Assembly (NCBI GenBank): GCA_017992485.1
Contig: JAGOOL010000002.1
Location: 1 to 23,478, forward strand
DNA: 23,478 nucleotides
From: Minisyncoccota bacterium
GTDB lineage: Bacteria; Patescibacteriota; Minisyncoccia; Phycocordibacterales; UBA9973
Reading direction: 5' to 3'
In this document: positions 6,674 through 13,583 of the stretch, piece after piece
How the letters are laid out: every line of letters starts with the position of its first letter
How positions within the stretch are numbered: position 1 is the first letter of the stretch
The notes under the pieces: generated by a model
Told to the model about the DNA's origin: nothing
What the model saw: only the letters and a program-made list of their open reading frames with translations
The model's database searches: none
Translations under genes and position numbers: made by a program

Positions 6674-7315
6674 ATGAAAACTAAAAAGAATATCGAGAAC
6701 GAAGCCGGAAGTGCTATTTCCGAAGAAGCATTCCATATGTTTAATCAAAAATATCGTTTTATTGATGCTGGCAAATTCGCACAAAGACAGAAACGATTTT
6801 TTATCGACAGTGATGAAAAATTAAAAACAGAACATTTGCTATATATCATAATGATCGGCAAAATGAACGTGGTTCGTCTTGAAGTTAATGATGAGCCAAA
6901 AGTATATCAAGATCTACTTGATGAGGAAGAAGATGTAAATAATTTCTTCGAAGCTGGAATCTTGCCTGATATAGCACACAGTAATGTTGCTAGAAAGCTT
7001 CAGGAGCTTCGCATTACCGGATCTCTGCATTATGTTGGTGACCTTAGTTTCGACCGGTTTAATGCCCAAGACACGCTTGGTAATGAAAACACTCGAGTAT
7101 ACATTGATCGTCTTTGGATGCCTGACGGTATACAATATGATCTTAAGGTCTATTCGGATGAAGGAGAAGAAGCCGCTGCGAGTTATATGAGGCAAATACT
7201 TGTGAAGCATAGCTTGGATTACGATGTATTGCTTCCAAAAATGGTTCGTTTCTACAATACAAATGCTATCAAAGCTCGTCTTGAAGAAATTCACGAAGAG
7301 ATAAAAGCTAAATAG
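6674..7315 (+). CDS. Conserved-looking hypothetical protein
   Basis: I do not recognise this 213-residue soluble protein. There is no signal peptide, TM segment or clear catalytic motif. It is mixed alpha/beta with many acidic residues (KVYQDLLDEEEDVNNFFEAG), ending in a charged helix (ARLEEIHEEIKAK). Aromatic and hydrophobic strands such as VYIDRLWMPDGIQYDLKVY suggest a beta sheet in the second half. G+C is lower than in its neighbours (35% in bases 6841-6900 by hand count). It is a single-gene unit with an operator-like palindrome over its promoter and a strong terminator behind it, so it is likely regulated on its own. Confidence 0.7.
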   Translation: MKTKKNIENEAGSAISEEAFHMFNQKYRFIDAGKFAQRQKRFFIDSDEKLKTEHLLYIIMIGKMNVVRLEVNDEPKVYQDLLDEEEDVNNFFEAGILPDIAHSNVARKLQELRITGSLHYVGDLSFDRFNAQDTLGNENTRVYIDRLWMPDGIQYDLKVYSDEGEEAAASYMRQILVKHSLDYDVLLPKMVRFYNTNAIKARLEEIHEEIKAK

Positions 7316-7329
7316 TATGTAGACTAATT

Positions 7330-7369
7330 AAAAAATGAGAGCACTGACATAGTTAGTGCTCTTTTTATT
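7330..7369. terminator. Bidirectional intrinsic terminator
   Basis: The 10-bp stem (7338-7347 with 7353-7362, one G-T pair) has a 5-base loop, with TTTTTATTT on the + side and an A-run at 7330-7335 that reads as T's on the minus strand. It can end both the + gene stopping at 7315 and the minus protease gene stopping at 7399. Confidence 0.85.
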
Positions 7370-7398
7370 TGTCAGATTTTTATTTAATTACATGTATG

Positions 7399-8322
7399 TT
7401 AGAACGCCTGCCACTTCAACACTCTCGCGAGCGACTCAATTTGTCCTGTTTGCACAAACGTTGGAATACCAAGGTAGCAATTGTTAGTGAGATCAATTGC
7501 GGCACCGCCAGAATTGCCGTGTTCAACTTTGGCCGAAGTCACATAGTATGAACCTTCGTAGCCGGACACGATACCTTCGGTTGCAGTCACATCAACATTA
7601 GAGCCGATGCTTGGATAGCCGAGTATAACGATCGTGCTGCCGACATCTGGAATTGAGGCACAGTAATTTCTTTTGGTTTTCCCACCGATAGATGTCGGGA
7701 TGGAGGTTGTCGCAATAGTTGCCATGTCGCTACCTTTGGTTGAAAGAGTGATATCAGCAACGCCAATATTGTAGACGGCTGCATCGTTCGGGAATTTGAT
7801 AGCACAGTTCGATGGTCCGTAGCCGTCGATATCAGAAACGACATGTTTGTTGGTGATGAGACTTCGGCTGCCGTTCGTAAACGAGAGCAGTGTTGCCGAA
7901 CCACTCTGGCGAGCGTACAGGTTGCCGTTTGCATAGCGGAATTCACACGTTACCCGAGCGATGACCGGCTGCCACGATTTTACGATGCCGGAGACGGTTG
8001 GCGCGACAATGACAGGCTTATCTCTGATCTGTTCAACGAGGCTCGCTTGTTCAGCCGCTTTTTTCTCGGCAGCGGCAACTTCTTCTGCGCTTTTTACTTT
8101 GAACTGAGCAAGGTCATCTTTGACATTGCCCAGGCTGAGGTTGGTTTGATCAATGCTCGATTGGGCAGTTCGCTGAGCGAGGAGTGCGAGTTCACGATTC
8201 TCATCGATCATCTTTTCCTGGCGCGTAAAGAGAATGATGTTGCCGATAAAAAGAATCAGTACTAGTGCGCCAAAGAGGTGATTGGTAGTGAAGCGCTTTT
8301 TCTTGCCTTGTTCAAAATCCAT
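7399..8322 (-). CDS. Membrane-anchored trypsin-like serine protease
   Basis: A 307-residue protein. A basic N-terminus (GKKKRF) precedes one TM helix (about residues 15-32). A long Glu/Gln/Lys/Ala-rich probable coiled coil follows (35-100), then a chymotrypsin-fold domain outside the membrane. The catalytic triad reads His160 (ITNKHVV), Asp199 (GSDMATI) and Ser271 (HGNSGGAAI), so it should be active. There is no PDZ domain, unlike the HtrA encoded further right. Cysteines at 126, 173, 221 and near 281 may form disulphides in the extracytoplasmic domain. The start is the ATG at 8322, 8 bases after TATAAT; a TTG at 8331 lies inside the -10 box and is unlikely. It is transcribed divergently from the next gene. 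Confidence 0.87.
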   Translation of the reverse strand: MDFEQGKKKRFTTNHLFGALVLILFIGNIILFTRQEKMIDENRELALLAQRTAQSSIDQTNLSLGNVKDDLAQFKVKSAEEVAAAEKKAAEQASLVEQIRDKPVIVAPTVSGIVKSWQPVIARVTCEFRYANGNLYARQSGSATLLSFTNGSRSLITNKHVVSDIDGYGPSNCAIKFPNDAAVYNIGVADITLSTKGSDMATIATTSIPTSIGGKTKRNYCASIPDVGSTIVILGYPSIGSNVDVTATEGIVSGYEGSYYVTSAKVEHGNSGGAAIDLTNNCYLGIPTFVQTGQIESLARVLKWQAF

Positions 8323-8330
8323 ATGGAGCA

Positions 8331-8339
8331 ATTATAACA
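8331..8339 (-). promoter_or_regulatory. Extended -10 promoter of the trypsin-like protease
   Basis: On the minus strand TGT-TATAAT (TATAAT at 8331-8336) ends 8 bases before the ATG at 8322. The predicted mRNA is leaderless or nearly so. Confidence 0.6.
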
Positions 8340-8481
8340 CCAGACATTGCAAAAGGAGGAAAAATATCGTCTAGTAGCATACTTGGATGAAGAAAAACTC
8401 AATTTTCTCTCAAAAAATTCCGCCACAAATCAGCTTTTTAGCAACTTCCGCTTTAGGTCACATAGGCGTATATATGGGGGT

Positions 8482-9159
8482 ATGACTACAGAAAATAGAA
8501 ACATTTTACTCGGCTCGATAGCACTCATTATCATCATTGTCGGTATTATTTTCGTCGGCAAGCACAAAGCAGCCGCTCCTGGAGACCAGCAGCAGGAGGC
8601 CCTCCAAGAAGCTACTAAAGACTGGGAAACATGGGAAAGTGGTACTTATAATAGCGATGTGGACGAAAGTACTATGTACACCGTCTCACACCCTAAAGAT
8701 TTCGTTGTGTCAAAACGCGCAACAGCGAAGGGTGGTTTTCTCAAGAATCCGCTCGTCACAATGGCTTTCCCAAAAGGCGCTTTTGCTGAACCTAAAAGTA
8801 CATACTCTGAAGGCTACGCAACGGTCTCTTCAAGCAAATCTAAGAACACAGAAGAACGCTGCTTCACTATTCCTGGCGAAGCAACAGGTGAATTTACTGA
8901 TGTAACAACATGGAACGATCTCAAAGTTAAGCGTGTTGACGCAAGTGATCCGGGAGCAGGGAACCTTTACACATCTCGTATTTACCGTACTCTCTTTGAT
9001 GGTACATGTTACGAAATTGCGCTCACTGTTCATACAACAAACATAGATAACTACGAGACTGGAACAGTCGTTGAATTCGACAAAGAACAAGCTTTCAGTG
9101 TTCTCGAAAACATTCGTATGACATTCGGTCTCCGCAAGGAAGCCGGTCCACTCAAGTAA
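8482..9159 (+). CDS. Single-TM-anchored extracytoplasmic protein of unknown function
   Basis: A 225-residue protein with a short N-terminus, one TM helix (about residues 8-25, rich in Ile), then a soluble domain of about 195 residues. The domain is mostly beta, with TMYTVSHPKDFVV near its start and FSVLENIRMTF at its end. That layout is common in lipoprotein-like or anchored proteins of unknown role in Patescibacteria (PsbP/DUF-type beta domains), but I cannot assign a family. Two cysteines could pair. The frame is open upstream to a TTG at 8347, but that would put 45 unlikely residues before the TM anchor; the ATG at 8482 follows TATATA (8469-8474) by 7 bases, the spacing seen at neighbouring genes. 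Confidence 0.75.
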   Translation: MTTENRNILLGSIALIIIIVGIIFVGKHKAAAPGDQQQEALQEATKDWETWESGTYNSDVDESTMYTVSHPKDFVVSKRATAKGGFLKNPLVTMAFPKGAFAEPKSTYSEGYATVSSSKSKNTEERCFTIPGEATGEFTDVTTWNDLKVKRVDASDPGAGNLYTSRIYRTLFDGTCYEIALTVHTTNIDNYETGTVVEFDKEQAFSVLENIRMTFGLRKEAGPLK

Positions 9160-9168
9160 AAAGAAAAG

Positions 9169-9177
9169 TGCTATACT
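9169..9177 (+). promoter_or_regulatory. Extended -10 promoter of the small TM gene (leaderless)
   Basis: TGC-TATACT (TATACT at 9172-9177) ends 7 bases before the ATG at 9185. No -35 is apparent. Confidence 0.6.
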
Positions 9178-9184
9178 ATCTGAC

Positions 9185-9442
9185 ATGGAAAGCCTTATGA
9201 AATCAGAAGTATTTTTCTTTGTCGCTACGATCGCGCTTGTCGTCGTCGCTGCACTATTGTCAGTCGCTATCGTTTACTTAGTGAAATTCCTCAAGAAAGC
9301 CAACCGTATTTCCGATTCAGTTGAAAACGGTTTGGAAGAAATGGAAGAGCGTCTCAAGGATCAACCATGGTTTCATTTTCTTTTTAAGAAACGCTCAAAA
9401 GCTCGCAAGCAAACTAAAGACAAAAATACAAAAGAGGAGTAA
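9185..9442 (+). CDS. Small single-TM protein with a charged cytoplasmic tail
   Basis: An 85-residue protein. One long hydrophobic helix (about residues 8-34) is followed by an amphipathic, acidic helix (RISDSVENGLEEMEERLKDQ), a PWFHFLF motif, and a strongly basic tail (KKRSKARKQTKDK). No enzyme motif is present and I cannot name a family; the layout suggests a membrane-tethered adaptor or stalk, loosely like DUF948-type proteins. It is the first gene after the 225-residue anchored protein and has its own extended -10 box within the 25-base gap. Confidence 0.7.
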   Translation: MESLMKSEVFFFVATIALVVVAALLSVAIVYLVKFLKKANRISDSVENGLEEMEERLKDQPWFHFLFKKRSKARKQTKDKNTKEE

Positions 9443-9465
9443 TATAAAAATAGGTCTAGTATCGT

Positions 9466-9471
9466 TATAAG
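9466..9471 (+). promoter_or_regulatory. Probable -10 box for the lmo0937-like gene
   Basis: TATAAG at 9466-9471 predicts a transcript starting at about 9478, just before the hairpin at 9480-9502. No good -35 is seen, so read-through from the upstream gene is also possible. Confidence 0.35.
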
Positions 9472-9479
9472 TAATTAAC

Positions 9480-9502
9480 GCGCCACCATATATGTGGAGC
9501 GC
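9480..9502 (+). promoter_or_regulatory. 5' leader hairpin covering a Shine-Dalgarno-like GGAG
   Basis: GCG (9480-9482) pairs with CGC (9500-9502) and CCAC (9483-9486) with GTGG (9494-9497), around a CATATAT loop and a 2-base bulge. The GGAG at 9496-9499, the only Shine-Dalgarno-like site on the + strand, lies in the 3' arm, 11 bases before the ATG at 9511. Confidence 0.45.
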
Positions 9503-9510
9503 ATAAACGT

Positions 9511-9663
9511 ATGCTGACAACAATTGCCATTATTCTTATCATTGCGTGGCTCCTCGGTATTGTCGGAGTCTATGCGATTGGTAATCTTATTCATATCCTC
9601 CTCGTTGTTGCGATCATTCTCTTTTTGATTCGCGTTATCCGTGGAGAAAATCCGCTTAAATAA
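9511..9663 (+). CDS. lmo0937 family mini membrane protein
   Basis: A 50-residue protein that is nearly all membrane: two hydrophobic helices (about residues 4-20 and 26-41) joined by the short loop VYAIGN, ending in a basic, conserved-looking RVIRGENPLK. The pattern (LxxIAxILIIxWLLGxxG, then xGxLIHILLVxAIxxxLxxxxRG) matches the lmo0937 (DUF5670) family of tiny membrane proteins, widespread in bacteria and often stress-associated; its molecular role is not known. The TAA is followed after one base by the ATG of the next gene, so the two are almost certainly translated together. Its leader carries a hairpin that hides the ribosome-binding site. Confidence 0.85.
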   Translation: MLTTIAIILIIAWLLGIVGVYAIGNLIHILLVVAIILFLIRVIRGENPLK

Positions 9664-9664
9664 T

Positions 9665-9871
9665 ATGGACAACAATAACAACAACAGTAGTAGCGGAGCA
9701 AATACAGTTTTACTCGTCATCATTATTATCATCCTCATTCTCGGGGGTGCTTGGTACTACTACAGAGGTCGTCCAGCTCAACGTTCAAACGACAATAAAG
9801 ATATTAATGTCCAAGTTGATCTCACTCCAGGTGGAGATGCGAGCGACACCAACGACGCTCCAGCTCAATAA
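9665..9871 (+). CDS. Small Asn-rich single-TM protein
   Basis: A 68-residue protein with an Asn/Ser/Gly-rich start (DNNNNNSSSGAN), one very hydrophobic Ile/Leu helix (about residues 15-28), an aromatic and basic juxtamembrane segment (WYYYRGRPAQR), and an acidic, disordered tail. I know of no defined domain. It begins one base after the stop of the lmo0937-like gene and ends just before a terminator, so it is the last gene of that small operon. An upstream GTG at 9641 would add 8 residues inside the previous gene; the ATG at 9665 is preferred for its near-zero spacing. Confidence 0.7.
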   Translation: MDNNNNNSSSGANTVLLVIIIIILILGGAWYYYRGRPAQRSNDNKDINVQVDLTPGGDASDTNDAPAQ

Positions 9872-9882
9872 ATAGTTTTTTG

Positions 9883-9911
9883 CAAAACCCTTCACGGGGT
9901 TTTGTTACTTT
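9883..9911 (+). terminator. Intrinsic terminator after the lmo0937-like operon
   Basis: CAAAACCC (9883-9890) pairs with GGGTTTTG (9897-9904) around a 6-base loop, followed by TTACTTT. The T-run is imperfect, but its position right after the stop at 9871 supports the call. Confidence 0.7.
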
Positions 9912-9942
9912 AGTCCTCGTCAGAACCTCATCTGGCAGCCCC

Positions 9943-9970
9943 TTGACACATTCTATTATATAGGTAGTAT
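9943..9970 (+). promoter_or_regulatory. Consensus promoter of the Gly/His-rich surface protein
   Basis: A perfect TTGACA (9943-9948) is 16 bases from TAGTAT (9965-9970). This is the best -35 in the window. Transcription should start near 9977 and leave a leader of about 51 bases, which holds an ATTATTA/TAATAAT hairpin (9998-10014). Confidence 0.8.
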
Positions 9971-10027
9971 TTGGTCAGAGCCCTTTCCGGGACTTCTATT
10001 ATTAGAGTAATAATCGCATTATAGCTT

Positions 10028-11518
10028 ATGAAAACAAAGCGTTTTTTGGCTATTGGGGCTAAATCAGTCCTTATAGCTTTTGTCATGGTTGGTATGGTTG
10101 GCGGGTCAATGGCCGGTTTTATCAGCACGGTTCGTGCCGAAGAAATTGCTGTCGTTGCCGTAGACGCTAACGCCGAAATCGAAAAGGTAGCAGTTGAAGT
10201 AGAAACAAGAGATACAAAAGAAGAAGTTAAAGAAATTAAGGAAACAAAAGAAGATACTAAGGATACAAAAATTGAACTTGGTACTTTTGGCAACGGCGGT
10301 CACGGTGGCAATGGTGGTAACGGCGGACACAATGGTGGTCACGGTTACGAACACGATCACTGGGATGGTCACACTGGTTGGGATAATGGTCACAATGATC
10401 ACGATGACCACGGTTACAACAATGGTCACGAACAAGTAAAAGGCAGCATTCGTGTTTGCGTACTTGTCCTCGATCAGAATTGGGACATGCTTCCATCAAG
10501 TGCAGTTAGCGGTGTTACATTTGAAATCCCTGGCATTACTGAGACTTCAGTCTACGGTGATACAACAGGCGAACTTTCATCAACATTCGTAACTACTCCT
10601 ATGGTTAAGAATACTCGCTTGCTCGATTGGTCTACAGAAAACGATGCAAATTGTACAACGTACACTGATCTTGAACTCGGTAACTACTACTACGGTGAAG
10701 AAGTGATACACGGTGGTAACGCAGCAGACTGGGAAGTCACTATGTACCACGACGATGCAGGTGAATACATTTACAACTTTGACTATTTCACAGCACACAG
10801 CAATCATCTTTTTGATGACGATAGTACAAATGACTGGAACGATGTGTACACAGCAGATGGACATATTCCACTTTACTGTGAAGAACCAGCTGCAACACTC
10901 GTTGTTGTTAATCGCTACATCGCTCCAACTGTAACTCCTCCAGATGATGGTGACGACGGACAGGGAGGTGGTGACGATAATGGTGGTGATGACAATGGTA
11001 ACGGCGGTAATAATGGTGGCAACAACGGGGGCAATACTGGCGGCAACGGTGGTGGCGGTACAAGTACTGGCACTATTGGTGGCGGCACGTCAACTACTGG
11101 CGGAACGATCACTACTACAACTCCAGGTCAGGTTCTCGGCACTGCAACATGTGGCGTTTACCTCAAGGATTACCTCCGCTTCGGTTACCAGAACGATGCT
11201 GAAGAAGTCAAAAAACTTCAGACATTCTTGAACTCATACCTCGGCGTCACGCTGCAGGTAAATGGTATCTTCGATAAAACGACAGAAGAACAAGTTCGAA
11301 CCTTCCAGATGAAGGAATCAATAACAGTACTTTCTCCATGGGGAATAGAGGAGACAACAGGTATCGTTTACCTTACGACGAAGACTCGTATCAACAATCT
11401 CTCATGCAGCACACTCAATGCACCAATTCCAAGTCCGCTTGTGAACTGGAGTGCAAACCCGGAAACAGCATCTATTGCTAAGATCGCAGGAACTACAGCA
11501 GCTCCAGCAGGAAAATAA
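10028..11518 (+). CDS. Secreted Gly/His-rich surface protein with C-terminal peptidoglycan-binding domain
   Basis: A 496-residue exported protein. The signal peptide is residues 1-38, with likely cleavage after STVRA. A Lys/Glu/Asp-rich segment (about 51-82) is followed by a Gly/Asn/His/Asp stretch (88-136) with ten histidines, then a beta-rich domain (about 138-297) resembling SpaA/Cna-B-type prealbumin folds (starting with IRVCVLVLDQ, ending TLVVVNRY). A Gly/Asp/Asn then Gly/Thr linker (305-366) leads to a PG_binding_1-like module (about 380-455, with EEVKKLQTFLNSYLG and VNGIFDKTTEEQVRTFQ). The last part anchors proteins to the cell wall in many families. The central fold is inference; signal peptide and wall module are clear. 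Strong consensus promoter, structured leader and downstream terminator suggest an abundant single-gene product. Confidence 0.85.
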   Translation: MKTKRFLAIGAKSVLIAFVMVGMVGGSMAGFISTVRAEEIAVVAVDANAEIEKVAVEVETRDTKEEVKEIKETKEDTKDTKIELGTFGNGGHGGNGGNGGHNGGHGYEHDHWDGHTGWDNGHNDHDDHGYNNGHEQVKGSIRVCVLVLDQNWDMLPSSAVSGVTFEIPGITETSVYGDTTGELSSTFVTTPMVKNTRLLDWSTENDANCTTYTDLELGNYYYGEEVIHGGNAADWEVTMYHDDAGEYIYNFDYFTAHSNHLFDDDSTNDWNDVYTADGHIPLYCEEPAATLVVVNRYIAPTVTPPDDGDDGQGGGDDNGGDDNGNGGNNGGNNGGNTGGNGGGGTSTGTIGGGTSTTGGTITTTTPGQVLGTATCGVYLKDYLRFGYQNDAEEVKKLQTFLNSYLGVTLQVNGIFDKTTEEQVRTFQMKESITVLSPWGIEETTGIVYLTTKTRINNLSCSTLNAPIPSPLVNWSANPETASIAKIAGTTAAPAGK

Positions 11519-11546
11519 GAACGACTCCTAAGAAACTCCTCTTGCC

Positions 11547-11577
11547 AAAACCCCGCATTAATTGCGGGGTTTTGCTA
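11547..11577 (+). terminator. Strong intrinsic terminator whose T-run overlaps the next -35
   Basis: AAAACCCCGCA (11547-11557) pairs perfectly over 11 bp with TGCGGGGTTTT (11563-11573) around TTAAT. The T-run runs straight into TTGCTA (11572-11577), the apparent -35 of the CAP gene. Confidence 0.92.
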
Positions 11578-11600
11578 TATGTGGACTTTCGTGGTATAGT
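11572..11600 (+). promoter_or_regulatory. Promoter of the CAP-domain gene
   Basis: TTGCTA (11572-11577), a 17-base spacer and TGG-TATAGT (TATAGT at 11595-11600) form a promoter with extended -10. Start of transcription near 11607 leaves a leader of only about 5 bases before the ATG at 11612. Confidence 0.7.
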
Positions 11601-11611
11601 ATTTTCACTAT

Positions 11612-12646
11612 ATGAGAAAGGAACTGAAGCACGCTTTGATCCCACATGAGGGCAATGGCTACAAGCCGACACTTTTTCACTTTGCTAGCATTTCAGCTGT
11701 GTTGGTTGTCGGTATTATTTGTTTCATTGGTTCAGTCGCGGCAAATAAATATGTTCTTACTACTCCGCAAGGGGCCGCGGTCTATTCATCCGTACTTGTT
11801 GATCTCACTAACAAGGCGCGTGTTGAAAATAATGCACCAAAGCTCGCTATTTCAGATACGCTTACAAAGGCTGCTCAACTCAAGGCGGACGACATGGCTG
11901 CTCGTCAATATTTCTCTCACACAAGTCCAGATGGTACGACGCCATGGTACTGGTTCCAAAAAGCCGGCTATGAATTTATGTATGCTGGTGAAAACCTCGC
12001 TGTAGATTTTACTGAGTCAGCTGATATTGAAAGTGCTTGGCTTGCTTCACCAAAGCATCGAGATAATATTGTCGATAGTCGCTTTACAGAGATCGGCATA
12101 GCTACTAAGACTGCTGTTTGGCAGGGAAGAGAAACAACATTCGTTGTGCAGCTTTTCGGTGCGCCGACACGTTCTGTTGCCGTAGCACAGCCAGATGAAG
12201 CTACAATCAATCCGATAGTGACAACAAATGACCCAGTACCTGCAGCTAACCCAACTGTTGCCGGTGTAAACATTCGAGATAAACAAAATGACATTACTGT
12301 TGTTTCCGAGACGCCGTCGATGATCACCGTTGAGGCACTCAACCTTGGTGCGCAGCTTGATCAGTCGATGCAATCAAACCAAACAAGTCAGCCAATTGAA
12401 TCAAGCCAGACAGGACAATCAGTCACTTCCGCCCCGACACTTTCAGACAAGGCTATTGTTGAAATCCCAACGATTTCGAATTTTGCGCTAACAGGACTTG
12501 CTGTTATTGTTTTACTCGGCTTGATCCTCTTTGTCTTTGTTGAGATTAAGCGTCAGCATCCAAAGCATGTTGTCTTTGGTGTGTTTGCCTTATTTATTCT
12601 CTCAACACTTGCATACATGAGTCACTCGTTGACGTTGCCGGTCTAA
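11612..12646 (+). CDS. CAP (SCP/PR1) domain protein with N- and C-terminal membrane segments
   Basis: A 344-residue protein. An N-terminal TM helix (about residues 24-44) is followed by a CAP domain (about 58-190), visible from VDLTNKARVENN, FSHTSPDG (101-108), AGENLA (125-130) and SAWLASPKHRDNI (141-153). In the CAP superfamily the His/Glu/His set around a central cavity may bind metal; bacterial members are extracellular and of poorly known activity. A disordered Ala/Thr/Pro then Gln/Ser/Asn-rich linker (about 195-280) leads to two C-terminal TM helices (about 287-308 and 317-336). So the CAP domain faces outside on a loop held at both ends, unlike the usual secreted single-domain form. Promoter overlaps the preceding terminator. 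Confidence 0.9.
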   Translation: MRKELKHALIPHEGNGYKPTLFHFASISAVLVVGIICFIGSVAANKYVLTTPQGAAVYSSVLVDLTNKARVENNAPKLAISDTLTKAAQLKADDMAARQYFSHTSPDGTTPWYWFQKAGYEFMYAGENLAVDFTESADIESAWLASPKHRDNIVDSRFTEIGIATKTAVWQGRETTFVVQLFGAPTRSVAVAQPDEATINPIVTTNDPVPAANPTVAGVNIRDKQNDITVVSETPSMITVEALNLGAQLDQSMQSNQTSQPIESSQTGQSVTSAPTLSDKAIVEIPTISNFALTGLAVIVLLGLILFVFVEIKRQHPKHVVFGVFALFILSTLAYMSHSLTLPV

Positions 12647-12647
12647 G

Positions 12648-12675
12648 TTGACGCAAAGCAACAAGTAGCTAGATA
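12648..12675 (+). promoter_or_regulatory. Promoter of the MutY-like gene
   Basis: TTGACG (12648-12653) and TAGATA (12670-12675) are 16 bases apart, giving a predicted start near 12682, about three bases before the ATG at 12685. Confidence 0.5.
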
Positions 12676-12684
12676 TTTTTATAT

Positions 12685-13548
12685 ATGAAAACAAATTACG
12701 CAGCTTTCAAAAAGAAAGTTTGGAATCACTATGCAAAAGAAAAGCGCGTATTTCCTTGGCGCGAGACAAGAGACCCGTACAAAATACTGGTTTCCGAAAT
12801 TATGTTGCAACAAACCCAAGCAGATAGGGTAGTGGCAAAATATAATTCTTTTTTAAAAAAATGGCCTACGGCAAAAAAGCTCGCATCTGCGGACTTGCGA
12901 GATGTATTGGCAGAATGGTCGGGCCTCGGCTACAACCGGCGCGGTAAAAACCTTTGGCTGCTCGCTCAATCTGTGGTCGCTGATTATAAAGGTAAGATTC
13001 CAGACACAGCTGAGGCACTCCAAAAACTTCCAGGTATTGGCCCGTATACAGCTCGCGCAATTATGGCTTTTGCGTACAATAAGTCTTTTCCGTTGATTGA
13101 AACGAATATTCGCGCTGTGTATATCTATTCATTTTTTAATAATCCAGGTAAGGATGAATCGCAGCAAAAATCAAAGACATCGCAGCAACCTACAGCGCTA
13201 AATAAAATCTCTGACGATGCACTCTTTCCGCTCATTGAGAAAACCCTCGACGATAAGAATCCTCGCGAGTGGTACTACGCGCTCATGGACTATGGTTCAT
13301 ACCTGAAAAAGCAAAAACTATCTACTAATGTTCGACATTCGAGCTATAAAAAACAAGCCACATTCAAGGGCTCTATTCGTGAAGCTCGTGGCGCAATAAT
13401 GCGCAATCTCATTGAATCACGAATGACATTAAAGAAAATTCAAGAAAAAATAAAACTTCCACAGGATCGTATTGCGACAGCCCTAGCTGCGATGGAAAAA
13501 GAGGGAATTATCGTAAAAAACGGTACGTACTATTCTATTTCTGCCTAG
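12685..13548 (+). CDS. MutY-like HhH-GPD DNA glycosylase lacking the Fe-S cluster
   Basis: A 287-residue base-excision repair enzyme of the MutY/Nth superfamily. It has the MutY start FPWRETRDPYKILVSEIMLQQTQ with catalytic Glu38, the WSGLGYNRRGKNL motif, and the helix-hairpin-helix LPGIGPYTA (115-123). MutY would remove adenine opposite 8-oxoguanine. Three oddities: there is no cysteine in the whole protein, so the 4Fe-4S cluster of classical MutY is gone; the conserved Asp after the HhH (E. coli D138, LDGNV) aligns with Glu139 in IETNI; and the NUDIX-like C-terminal 8-oxoG recognition domain is replaced by a winged-helix-like tail of about 55 residues (TLKKIQEKIKLPQDRIATAL, then EKEGIIVKNGTYY). 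A Gln/Ser/Lys-rich insert lies near 152-170. Glycosylase fold is sure; substrate is not. Confidence 0.85.
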   Translation: MKTNYAAFKKKVWNHYAKEKRVFPWRETRDPYKILVSEIMLQQTQADRVVAKYNSFLKKWPTAKKLASADLRDVLAEWSGLGYNRRGKNLWLLAQSVVADYKGKIPDTAEALQKLPGIGPYTARAIMAFAYNKSFPLIETNIRAVYIYSFFNNPGKDESQQKSKTSQQPTALNKISDDALFPLIEKTLDDKNPREWYYALMDYGSYLKKQKLSTNVRHSSYKKQATFKGSIREARGAIMRNLIESRMTLKKIQEKIKLPQDRIATALAAMEKEGIIVKNGTYYSISA

Positions 13549-13577
13549 TTGCGGCAAAAAATGAAATTGCTTACAAT
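13549..13577 (+). promoter_or_regulatory. Promoter of the HtrA gene
   Basis: TACAAT (13572-13577) ends 6 bases before the ATG at 13584 and has TTGCGG (13549-13554) at 17-base spacing, overlapping the end of the MutY-like gene. A leaderless mRNA is predicted. Confidence 0.5.
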
Positions 13578-13583
13578 TTTTCC

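Noticed and set aside
8347..8481. A perfect AGGAGG (8354-8359) and an open frame from a TTG at 8347 leading into the 225-residue anchored protein
   Set aside because: No start codon lies at a proper distance after AGGAGG, and the added 45 residues would precede the TM anchor. The ATG at 8482 with a -10 box 7 bases upstream is more convincing.
10940..11107. Gly/Asn/Asp-rich DNA that at first looked like a non-coding tandem repeat or CRISPR-like array
   Set aside because: It is in frame within the surface protein as a flexible linker and has no regular repeat-spacer spacing.
10106..11112. Antisense open frames across the Gly/His and Gly/Asn parts of the surface protein gene
   Set aside because: They arise from GGN/CAC-rich codons on the coding strand and give Val/Ile/Pro or His/Arg-rich nonsense products.
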